DNA from: Trematomus loennbergii
Lineage: Eukaryota; Chordata; Actinopteri; Perciformes; Nototheniidae
Assembly: GCA_012861695.1 (NCBI GenBank)
Contig: JAAOOA010000477.1
Location: 186,001 to 250,000, forward strand
Length of the DNA stretch: 64,000 nt
Direction of reading: 5' to 3'
In this document: piece by piece, positions 11,272 to 24,974 of the stretch
Layout: every line of letters begins with the position of its first letter
Numbering within the stretch: the stretch's first letter is position 1
The notes under the pieces: generated by a model
What the model was told of the DNA's origin: nothing
Database searches by the model: none
The model's input: the letters and a program-made list of their open reading frames with translations, nothing else
Translations under genes and position numbers: made by a program

Positions 11272-11279
11272 GTCTATAG

Positions 11280-11720
11280 TCCTCTCCTATTGGCCGGTCT
11301 CGACGGGGGCGGGTCTTCCTCCCGGGTTCGTTCCTCTGTGATTAATATCGCATCTAATAAGAGGATTTAGACGTTGTGTGTTTATTGTATAACTCCACAA
11401 GCCTTTACTCCTCATATTTCTTACAAGACCCATTTTCAAACCGTCTGTTCAGGGAGGAGGAAGTGTTTCACCAGCTGCTCTTAAACAGGGACCATAACAC
11501 AGCGTTGTGAAATATAGCTATACGGCTCTCCAGATGTGTAAAGAGATGTCCTTTATGTTTGAGAACATATTCCTACTTATGCTCAATACACTATTTGAAA
11601 GCCTCTTGGATCAGCTGTAAAATGCATCGTCACAAAGTTAAATAACAAGCCTCAACAGTTCTTCCTCCACTCCCTCTTGGCAAACTGCCACTGACAGGTT
11701 GAACCACACTGTAAGAGAAG
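11280..11720 (+). promoter_or_regulatory. TRIM copy 1 upstream region
   Basis: Continuation of the conserved upstream segment, paralogous to 31330-31765 and 58370-58809. It holds no open frame of note. The next 17 bp contain the interferon-type motif, and exon 1 follows. Confidence 0.55.
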
Positions 11721-11737
11721 AGTTTCATTTCCCAGAA
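11721..11737 (+). promoter_or_regulatory. Degenerate ISRE overlapping a GAS site, TRIM copy 1
   Basis: AGTTTCATTTCCC is one base shorter than the ISRE consensus AGTTTCNNTTTC. The overlapping TTCCCAGAA (11729-11737) fits the STAT-type GAS pattern TTCNNNGAA. The copies at 46293 and 58810 have the full ISRE spacing. The position, just upstream of non-coding exon 1, fits a promoter role. Confidence 0.5.
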
Positions 11738-14673
<2,936 letters not shown>

Positions 14674-14719
14674 AACAACCATTTGATTTTCTACAGAAAG
14701 ATTCACTCTCACTAAATGT

Positions 14720-14725
14720 AATAAA
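14720..14725 (+). terminator. Possible polyadenylation signal, TRIM copy 1
   Basis: AATAAA lies 47 bp after the TRIM stop codon and is conserved in the other copies (for example 61480-61485). Confidence 0.45.
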
Positions 14726-15354
14726 TGTATTCAACTGGGGAAGTACATTGTACACATTGTTAATGTTTCAGAATCTGATCACATGGTTCACCTTGATGAG
14801 ACGCATACAAACACATAAATATATATACTTTTTTTTATAATTTTTCAATTGAGGGGAAAATGATGGGTCTCTGGTGTGTTTTAAAGGGGAAGTTCAGGAT
14901 TGATTATTGAATTATAGTATATTGGTACAAAATGTATTGACAGTTACTTGGAGAATCAACAATACTGATCATTAAACATTAGGCTGCAGTGGTTTAACAA
15001 ACCAGGGAAATGTAAATGTTACATCTCAGCTGTCTGTTGTGTTATGTTAATTGTATTTCGTCCACCTCTCTGCACACTGCTTGTAAAGTTTGAACAAAGC
15101 CTCAATGGATTAAAAAAAAAGGAACAAAGAATGTTATTTTTTGTGTTTTTTTAAATGTACTTACTGAAGTACAGTTTTCACTAGTTCTCAACTTAGGGAA
15201 AGTATCTTAAAAACATCTACTTACTATTTCCATTTCTACTTAACTACATTTGTCTGATAGATTTGGTTCTTCTGAAGCTTTATAAACTATTTAAAACCCT
15301 CTTGGATCAGCTGATCATAGATATTAAGATTGCTGTATATGTTTGTTAGAAATA
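14726..15354 (+). other. TRIM 3' flank of unit A
   Basis: Paralogous to 34360-35225, 48940-49790 and 61500-62340, but about 230 bp shorter. The interval from about 34465 to 34690 in unit B is missing here. No gene is seen. Confidence 0.65.
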
Positions 15355-15600
15355 AGGCCATCAACTGGTTAGCTTAGCTTAGCATAAAGACTGGAAACAG
15401 GGGAAGACAAAGCCAGCCTGTCCAAAGGTAACAAAATCCACCTATCAGCAGCTCTGAATCCAGTTTGTTTAATCCATACCAAATCAGAGGAGTAAAAACA
15501 TCAATAAGACGTTTAACAGGGGATTATGGGTCGGGCTATTTCTTGACTGGGACCAAAACAAGTTGCCAAATTGTTTTTACATTTCAGTTTTCGTACAGAG
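15355..15600 (+). repeat. Dispersed repeat with AGCTTAGCTTAGCATAAAGA core
   Basis: This is a widespread teleost dispersed sequence, from the GGTTAGCTTAGC core to about GACCAAAACAAG. It carries a 71-codon open stretch (15465-15680) that is identical in four units, but the sequence is repeat-derived and I do not treat the stretch as a gene. Confidence 0.6.
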
Positions 15601-15692
15601 ATATATTAAGTACACTTAAATGTGTATTTTGTCACTCACTATTTCCCCCTTTTCCTAGTATATATGCTAAACTAAGCTAATCTAAGTGTCTG

Positions 15693-16262
15693 ATGGCTGC
15701 AGCCTGTGTCAGTGAGAGCGGTCTGACTGGTTGGACTGCTTCTAATGATTATGATCTCATTCTTCACCTTGAACACACTCCAGCACTGCCTGTACAGGTG
15801 AGACTAACTGACTGCAAACGTCCCGTCTGACTGGGAGATAAATAAAGGGTTTTTTAAATATCAAAATTGCATGAAATATGCTTGTAAAGTCTATTTTATT
15901 AATGCTCTGTTTATAAGATGGAGCTTATCATTTGAAATGTCATTATTTTAAAGAGGTGGATGGTGAATAATATTACAATTAAAAATGTTTCACTCACATC
16001 ATGACTTTGTTTTTTATTACAGTACACGTTTTCTGAAATGTTATCTTTAAATATACTAACGCATACAGAAACAGCACAGAAATGTGTACACTGGTTAAAA
16101 CCAGGATCATTCTTGTTTTATTGTCGACTTATTAGAGTCAAAGGTTTTTACAGAGGGGAGTTTTGATATGGGTTTGTACCACTACATAATCCAGAAAAAC
16201 TGTCAGCAGCCTTTAAGAGAAATCTATTCTCCACATGTTTTTTAGGGAAACAGATGTTATAA
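15693..16262 (+). pseudogene. Two-exon small gene candidate, copy 1 (frameshifted)
   Basis: Exon a (15693-15797) keeps its 35 codons and donor. Exon b (16023-16262) keeps the acceptor but lacks 2 bp where the intact copy reads GGATCACATTC (near 16108) and one A near 16189, so the second exon is out of frame. Confidence 0.3.
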
Positions 16263-16785
16263 TCCTTAACGCAATCATCAATAATCAGTCTATAAATCTG
16301 GCTATTGATGATATATGAACAAACCACTCAGAGTACAGATGGGAGTGAAACTCATTTACATTTTGCAGTACACAGGTAATTAAGATAAAAAATAGTAACT
16401 AATTCTATGACCACTTTTGTATAAACCAAAACTGACATGGATAAGTATGGAGGCCGACAGGGGCCAACGCACTTATTATAAACACGCTGCAGTTTCAAAA
16501 ACGATGCAAATATAAAAACACAAATGTGCCAAAACACATGCAAAGAAGAATCCTCTTTACCATCTTGACAACACATGCAACGTTTACTAAAAGTGCTGCA
16601 TTAAAGCTCAACGAAGACCAGGGGACAATAAGAGTTAGTCTGTCTCATAACTGCATCTTTCTGACGCTGCTTTTAATTGATATATTCAGATCTTAAACTG
16701 CACTGAAGCTTTTATTCATGTATTTTTATTTTAATGTTTATTTTATTATCTTTGCTTTTTAATGACTGTTTTTAAAATGCCACTT
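16263..16785. other. Unit A tail broken by MITE-like sequence
   Basis: The unit tail stops near 16410. The next about 200 bp resembles 37376-37450 (shared words CACAAATGT and CAACACATGC), probably a fragment of the same dispersed element. AT-rich retroposon 3' UTR-like sequence follows. Confidence 0.5.
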
Positions 16786-16885
16786 CTTAATGTCTTTTAA
16801 AGCACTTTGAATTGCCTTGTGTTGAAAGGTGCTATATAAATAAACTTGCCTCGCCTCGCCTCGCCTCGCCTCGCCTCGCCTTGCC
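16786..16885 (+). repeat. Retroposon 3' tail with (TGCCTCGCC)-type microsatellite
   Basis: The same AAAGCACTTTGAATTGCC tail as at 1295, here followed by seven or more CGCCT/TGCCT units. It abuts the A-tail of the LINE at 16888. Confidence 0.75.
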
Positions 16886-16887
16886 TT

Positions 16888-19245
16888 GCTTTTTTTTAAA
16901 AACTTTATTTTAAATTATTTCGGCAGTACATGATATACAAAAGTTACATTAATAATACACATAACACACAATGCATAAATATATAAATAACATAAAGAGA
17001 GCACGTTTATATTCCAATGAGACTCAGTTCGGTCACAGACTCAAAATGCCCATGGCTGAGTCTGGGATTTGTCCAGGGTTTTTCTTCTCCTTAGTTCAGT
17101 AAGTATTTGTTTCACGATGGTGCCACTGTTATTATCGTCTGATTTAATATCATCTTGCACCTTGTTTTCCAGATTTTCATACATGTTATACAAATTACAA
17201 GCTGAAAAAGTTCCCTGTGTTTATTGTCCATCCCCTCATCCAGAATACATACATAATTGAGGCATATTCTACATTGAACTCCAAAACCGATGCCCCGTAG
17301 GAGCGACCACACCTCCTCGGCTCTGTAGCAGTCCATGAGGAGGTGCTGTAAGGTCTCGTCTTCCTCACAGTTAATCATGGGGCATGTTTTAGTTTTGACA
17401 TAACAGCTCCATGAGACTACAGCTCTGACCGCAAGTCTGTTGACAGATATCAGCCACCTCACGTCTCTCATGCTCTCCGACAATTGTTTACATTTTATTA
17501 ATTTTAAAACTTTGTTGCCTTCGACAGGTGTGAGGTTTTTATACATTACATTACCTCCATATTTAAAATCGTTTACTATTTTAAAAATTACTCTATTCGG
17601 GAGTCCGATCCATCAATCGCTAAATGCTTGAGTTCCGTTGTGAAGTAGTGAATAACTAGTTTATAATAGGGTCCGTTTCTAGCGCGGCCTCTTCTCTTGT
17701 TCCATCCCATTCTTCCCTCTTCAACCAAGGTGCTTTCCTGTGAATTGCAGTGGAGATGTTTTTTACAAAGGTAATCTGTAGTTTAATGCCCAGGTCTACG
17801 GCTCCCAGGCCTCTATATTCCCTACTTTTTAAACAATAAATTCCGTTTTGCAACCTTCCTGGTTGTACGCCACACCAAATTGACGCACTGTTTGTTTAAT
17901 TGCATAATTATTTGGGTAGGTGGGGGGAAAATGTTTGCCAGAAAAAGGATCTTGCTAAGAATGAAAGATTTGATTATAATTTATTCTTGATTTATAATTT
18001 GTATTTTTATTCTCCCATTGTTTAACTTGTTCTTTGACTTCACTTAGTTTGTTCTCCCAATTGAGTTCGCCACAATTGTCGCTACAAATAGTTATTCCTA
18101 GTATTTTAATTTCTTTTTTCACTTGAATGTCTATGTCGCATTTGGCATCGTCAGTGCCGATCCAAACACCTTCAGTTTTGTTGTGGTTTAATTTAGCTCC
18201 TGATGCCAATTCGTATAAGTTTAGGTGGTTTGTTAAAACATCCATTTCCTGTTGGTTTTTTATAATAACAGTGACATCGTCTGCATAGGCGATGGCAGTT
18301 ATCTTGGGCGCATGGCCAACTGGTGTTCCTGATATTAACCTGTCGTTGTTTATTATTTTAATTAATGGACTTATGGCTAGCACGTACAGAGCTGCGCTTA
18401 AAGGGCAGCCCTGTTTAACCCCTCTTTCAACATTAAATGCATTTGTTAACACACCGTTTACATTTACACAAACACAAGATTTAAAATACAGACACTTAAT
18501 CATGTTTATGAAGGCTTCAGGAAATCCGTAGGCCTTCATCACCGACCATAAGTAATCTCTGGATAAATAGTCGAAGGCTTTTTTTTGATCAAGTCCAATA
18601 ATAAAAAAACCTTTTTCTTCTTTTGGTTTATTTATGATTTCTCTTAAAATTGATAAGTTGTCCCACATAAGGCGACCTTTTATAGCACATGTTTGCTCTT
18701 TATCTATTATTTTATCTAATATATCTGTTAATCTATTTTATTATTTTTGCTAGTATCTTATAATCAGTATTCATAATAGTTAAATGTCTGTAATTATCTA
18801 TATCAGTTTCATCGTTTTTTTTAATAGTAGAGACAAGACACCTTCATAAAATGAGTCACCCATACAACCACTGCTGAGACCTTCATTAAACATAGAGGTC
18901 AGTAAGTTTAAAACATCATCAGATAATAATTGATAAAACTCAGTGGGCAGGCCATCAGGACCGGGGCTCTTACCGACATTCAGCTCTTTCACCGCCTGGA
19001 TCACCTCGTCTTTTCTAATTTCACCGAGAAGGAAATCAAATTCTTGGATGTTGTACGGAGGGATTATTCCCAACAGAATTTCAACACAGTCCGTTTCAAT
19101 GTCTATTTTTTTATATGCTTCAGAACATAAATCTCTTATCACTTCCCGTTTCTGTTTTTCATTATACACAATACAACCTTCTTGATTTTTTATACATTTG
19201 ATGAATTTACTTGGTCAAATTTGGCCAAAACAAGATTCATCTTTG
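16888..19245 (-). mobile_element. 5'-truncated Tx1/L1-type LINE
   Basis: On the minus strand the RT domain can be followed with a few frame breaks. GKSPGPDGLPTEFY lies near 18970. There is a block around GLDQKKAFDYLSRDYL (18600-18560), then GVKQGCPLSAALYVL (18430-18390), the catalytic box AIAYADDVTVI (near 18290) and a GAKLNHNKTEGVWIG box (near 18190). Further down, 17546-17112 encodes the C-terminal zinc-binding region CPMINCEEDETLQHLLMDC. An AATAAA and A-tail lie at 16888-16906 on the minus strand. The endonuclease region is missing, and stops near 17650, 17955 and 18800 show it is dead. The set of motifs fits the L1/Tx1 group of non-LTR retrotransposons. Confidence 0.88.
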
Positions 19246-19924
19246 ATTTTAGACGCCCTCCCCCACCCCCTTCATCAACTGTAACAATAATTTTTCGCAA
19301 CATGCACCTGGTCTCCCCTCCCTCTGCCTCTAACATCACCCATGTTATACCAGAGAAACTTTCATAACAGCGTTGTGATGCCAAACAGCGTCAATTCAGA
19401 CTGACACACATTCACTTAAGGGGAACTGGGGATATGTATCAGTGCTTGTGTGACAGTCAGACAGTGAATACTTTAGAGCCGTGTGAGCTAACCGGAGCTA
19501 ACGGGAGAATACACTCCCGTTGAAGAGCAGCCAGCACTGCAGCGGTCGGTAAATGCCGCTGAAACACATTAATAAACAATGAACCACGGCACTCTGGAGA
19601 AAAGTATAAGGTTGGAGAAGTCGTTATTTAATTTAATCTGGCTTCGTATGATTAAAGCAACACGATCATCGACCCGACGCAGTCCCCGGCCCGTTGTTGT
19701 TGTGAGGTGGAGCTCCGTTGGGAGAAACTCAGCGACGTAAACTGTGACGTCATGACGCAGCAGCGGCTGCACCAGTCGGGCTCTGAGCGGTGTGAAAAGA
19801 GCCGGCGCTAAACCGAAGAACCGGTTCTGAACCAGAAAAGCTCTAGCACGGAGCTAGAAGGGGAAAAGCCTTGGTGTGAAAGGGGTACTTGAGCTCCAGA
19901 GACAGATCAGTATGAAGTCAGACG
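19246..19924. other. Unassigned sequence between units A and B
   Basis: About 680 bp with a GC-rich core (19470-19880) that has no counterpart in units C or D. It ends in sequence such as AGCCTTGGTGTGAAAGGGG that looks like a transposon end. I find no gene and cannot name the element. Confidence 0.4.
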
Positions 19925-21024
<1,100 letters not shown>

Positions 21025-21028
21025 TTAA

Positions 21029-22010
21029 AAGTCACCTATTATGCAAACCCACTTTTTCCTGTCTCTTCTACATCAACATGTGTCCCCTCTTCTTCATGTC
21101 TCTTCTACATCAACATGTGTCCCTCTTCTTCATGTCTCTTCTACATCAACATGTGTCCCCTCTTCATGTCTCTTCTACATCAACATGTGTCCCCTCTTCT
21201 TCATGTCTCTTCTACATCAACATGTGTCCCCTCTTCTCCATGTCTCTTCTACATCAACATGTGTCCCCTCTTCTCCATGTCTCTTCTACATCAACATGTG
21301 TCCCTCTTCTTCATGTCTCTTCTACATCAACATGTGTCCCCCTCTTCTTCATGTCTCTTCTCATCACCATGTGTCCCCTCTCCTTCATGTCTCTTCTACA
21401 TCAACATGTGTCCCCTCTTCTTCATGTCTCTTCTACATCAACATGTGTCCCCTCTTCTTCATGTCTCTTCTACATCAACATGTGTCCCCTCTTCTTCATG
21501 TCTCCTCTACATCAACATGTGTCCCCTCTTCTTCATGTCTCTTCTTCATCAACATGTGTCCCCTCTGTGTAAAGAGACTCTGAAAGTTTCAGGAACAAAG
21601 ATTCTCTCTCTTTTTGTCCTGATCCATTTATATAAAAACCTGTCTGAAAATGAGCTGATCAGATTTTGGCCACTTGTGATGTCATAATGATGTTTTGTCT
21701 TGTGTAACCATTAGCCAATCAGCAACCAAGGTAACCCCCCCCCCCCCCCCCCACCTTATCACCTGAATCTCCTCCTAGAGCACCATTGTGTTCTTTGTAA
21801 CCAAATCTCTCTCAGAGGGGCGTGGGGAGGGGCTCCTTATTTTCATCTAAAGTAACAGACAGAGAATCAGCACTTTTGAAACAGGGCTGAAACAGAGGGG
21901 ATTATGGGATGCTGCAATGATTTGTTTGGTGTTCCAGCCAATCAGAGACATGTTCTGGATATATCTGAGACCTATAATATATTAATGAAAAACAGTATAA
22001 TAGGGGAACT
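21029..22010. mobile_element. TTAA-flanked MITE carrying a 37-bp minisatellite
   Basis: The left end reads AGTCACCTATTATGC after TTAA (21025-21028). The right end is its imperfect complement before TTAA (22011-22014). Unit A has one TTAA at the empty site (4115-4118). A TTAA target is the hallmark of piggyBac-type transposition, so a piggyBac-derived MITE is the best reading. Internal sequence after the minisatellite includes a long run of C (21727-21752). A shorter, unexpanded relative lies at 30025-30414. Confidence 0.85.
21061..21566 (+). repeat. 37-bp minisatellite, about 14 copies
   Basis: The unit is TGTCTCTTCTACATCAACAT followed by GTGTCCCCTCTTCTTCA, with single-base deletions and T/C variants between copies. 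The paralogous array in unit D has about 55 copies. The single-copy ancestor form can be seen at about 30050-30085. Confidence 0.97.
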
Positions 22011-23012
22011 TTAATACAAAATCAACAAATGATTGATGATGCTTTTCCTTTACATAATATATACCTTTATGCACCAATTTGTGCTTTTGGTAAGTTAAGT
22101 TTGTTTTGATGCTGACATTTGAAACACAGACACTTAAAGTAATATGAGTTTGAGTTTATACATAAGAGATTCTGCAGCTTTTACACATCTTTCACCTCTT
22201 CTTCACACCTTTCTTCAATCTTAGGTAGTAGAATTTAAATCAGGAACATTTTCTGAAGTACAAAAGTGTTAACAAGTGCACAAACTACAAACTACACTTC
22301 ATTGAACATGTTTGAAGATTTATTATCAACACACTTTCTCAGACTGTGTTATAAGAGCTGGTTTGATGTGTAAATTGGCCCCATGTCCTCAGGGTTTCTT
22401 CACCACCTGTTGGAACAGAAGAAACACATTAAAGGCGACAAACACACTTTCCTTTGCCCTGAAAACAGATGAATGAAGGGAACCCAGCGTGTGTTTCTTA
22501 CCTTTCAACATGTGTACAGCGTGTTCAGTCTGCTGATGTCGTTCCTGCTCATCTGATTGGCCGCGCCGAACTCTACGTTGGCGTTGGGGATCGGCACCAT
22601 GGTGGGCATATTGTTCCCACTGAAGGCATACCTGGAAACATTAAGAGCACAGAGGCTTCATTATTATTAGCTTGTATATATATTAAACATTTAGAAACCA
22701 TTGAGACTCAAATGCTCCTAAACGAGTCGGTTCAGTCACCAAAACAAATCTGATCCATCTCAATATTATGTAGACATATTTATTGTGTAAATGAGAAAAA
22801 GGCCCATAAGGCAGTGTAGGTAAATTGTATATTTAGCATTTTCTTTGAGAGTTGGGACCTATTTTAATCCTGGTTTCACTCTTATGAATGTTATGCATTT
22901 AAATATTATCTATCATTATTATTTAACTGTTTATTAATTCTGTCGCTGTAATAACTTCATTTAGCTGCTTTATTAAGAAAAAGAATAAAAGAAGAGATGG
23001 GTTGGACTATTC

Positions 23013-23310
23013 AAAATGTTTTCAGCTTTTTTTTCAGAATTATATTTTTTTCTCAGAATTAGAACAATTTCAAAATGTTCTCGGAATTCTAACTTTTTCA
23101 AAGAATTTGAGTTTTTTTCATAATTTTCACTTTCCCTCCTAATTTGATTATTTTCTCATATTTTCTTTTTTTTTTGCAGATTTTGACTTTTTTCTCAAAA
23201 TGTCACTTTTTCACAGAACTAGACTTTTTTTCAGGATTAGATTTTTTTTTCATATTTAGATTTTTCTGAGATTTAGATTTTTTCTCAAAATTCAAACTTA
23301 CCCAAAAATA
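23013..23310 (+). repeat. Degenerate T-rich repeat in astacin intron, unit B
   Basis: Same composition and position as 5126-5375, with slightly longer T-runs. Confidence 0.7.
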
Positions 23311-23564
23311 TAAATTCTTAATGTTACTCACCTGTCCAGGCTACCTGTAGTCCAAAGGTATTTTTTTTTCAAATAAAAACGGACTTTTTGAAACATATTT
23401 TGCTGTTTTTGGGTCCGTAGAAATACATTTGCACTTGTATTTCTTGGGCTCTCCTTACTGCAATTCAAGCCTCAGTTCTGTCTAAATTCATTGTTTTGGG
23501 TGAACTGTTCCTTTGACTTATATCCAATATATGCGTCTATAAATGAAGATGAATGCTTGGTAAC

Positions 23565-23646
23565 CTGTGGTGCTGCATGACGGAGTTGTAGTCGTATGGT
23601 GTGTTCAGGTTCAGCGTGTTTATCTTGTCGAAGGCGTACGCCCAAC
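23565..23646 (-). CDS. Astacin exon with the Met-turn (Tyr changed to His)
   Basis: An 82-bp exon, splice phase matching the zinc-site exon. It ends SVMQHHR, whereas the copies in units A (5633-5714) and D (56166-56247) end SVMQYHR. In astacins the residue after Met-x is a Tyr that acts as a fifth, switchable zinc ligand and stabilises the transition state. The T to C change in the codon would remove it. Confidence 0.85.
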
Positions 23647-24974
23647 CTGAGAGGACGAGAATCACAACGAGGGTCAGAAAACACAGAAAATGAACTTCAC
23701 CCCATTCCTCAGATCATTGTGAAGTTAGTTGTGTATTAGATGAGTGTAAAACATGAAAGGGTTGATCAATACAGGATTTAAAGTGACATTATTGGCTGTG
23801 ATTTCAATGTATTCCCATGGAGTTGCATCCATTATGAATGCAACTAACAGTAAGTCAGTTTAGCATGATTTACTTTTCATCAGTGTTCAAATTAGATTGG
23901 ATTGTTCTGAGCAGAATGATATAAATGCAGAGTTTCACTTTCTGTTTTGCTGAATGGGAAACAGAATCTCTTAGCTCACCAAAAAGCTGACCTTAACACC
24001 AGTGCCTAGATCTACAAAATGTCCCCAAAGACACAAGTATAAACCAAGGAGAGACTCAAGGGGCGGACAAAAAGACTACAATCAGATGCAAAAGAGCTGC
24101 GAGAAGACCAAAGAAACTACAAAGACATGAAAAACAGCTGCAAAACGACACGAAGAAACTATGAAAAGTGTGAAAATAACAACAGATACATAAAGAAACT
24201 CCAAAGAGAGTCAAAATGACTATGTGATATGTTTTCAAAGACTCAAATGACTACTAAGGCACTCAGAATGACCACAATGGTACACATAATGACCACAATA
24301 AGACAAGACATGTCCACAAAGTGGCACAAAGAGACACTTAATCACCACAAAGAGACACTAAATGACTGCAGAGAGACAGTCAATTACCAAAGAGACACTT
24401 AAGGCCTACAAAAGACTCAAACGACTCTGAGGAGACTAATAAGGACTTGAAAGTTACACAAAATAAATCAAAACAACACACAGAAGACTACAAAGAGACA
24501 CAACATGACTACAAAGACACTCACAATGGCCATGCATGAGGGACTTTGCCTCTCTTCAAAAGTTGACATGTGCTCTTCCTCAGAGTGACAGAAGAGCTCA
24601 AACTGTTCTCTGCTAATGTTTGTCCTGACGTCTCACTGTTTACCTTTCACTCGACAACAAGCGTCTTTGTCCGGAGGGATTTGAAGAATGAGTGGCACGT
24701 ACGCAGCACAAAGCGCAGTGTGCTGAGGAATCTGCTCTCCACTGAGGCGTGTGTTGTGTTCTCACTTAAGAAGAATGGTCTGAACGCACGCTGAGGAAAC
24801 CAGTTCTCACTCACCTTGACTTTTTGTCTGCGTTCCAACTCGCATACTTTTCTCTTCTTAGTATGCTACCTGGAACTTTGAACCTCTTCCTCATACTTGT
24901 CTGCACGAAGGATTTTGGTCCAGGTTATCCAGAAATACGGGGGTCAACCTGTGCAAACACTTCCATTCAGACAT
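23647..24974. other. Astacin intron sequence, unit B
   Basis: Paralogous to 5715-6840 and 56250-57680. Positions 24030-24530 hold the purine-rich degenerate tandem repeat (CAAAGAGACAC words). Positions 24570-24794 hold the unexplained 74-codon open stretch discussed in the findings. No other gene signal is seen. Confidence 0.55.

Noticed and set aside
16888..19245. Endogenous retrovirus
   Set aside because: The reverse transcriptase has YADD with L1/Tx1-type surroundings, a C-terminal zinc-binding region, a poly-A tail and no LTRs, integrase or envelope.
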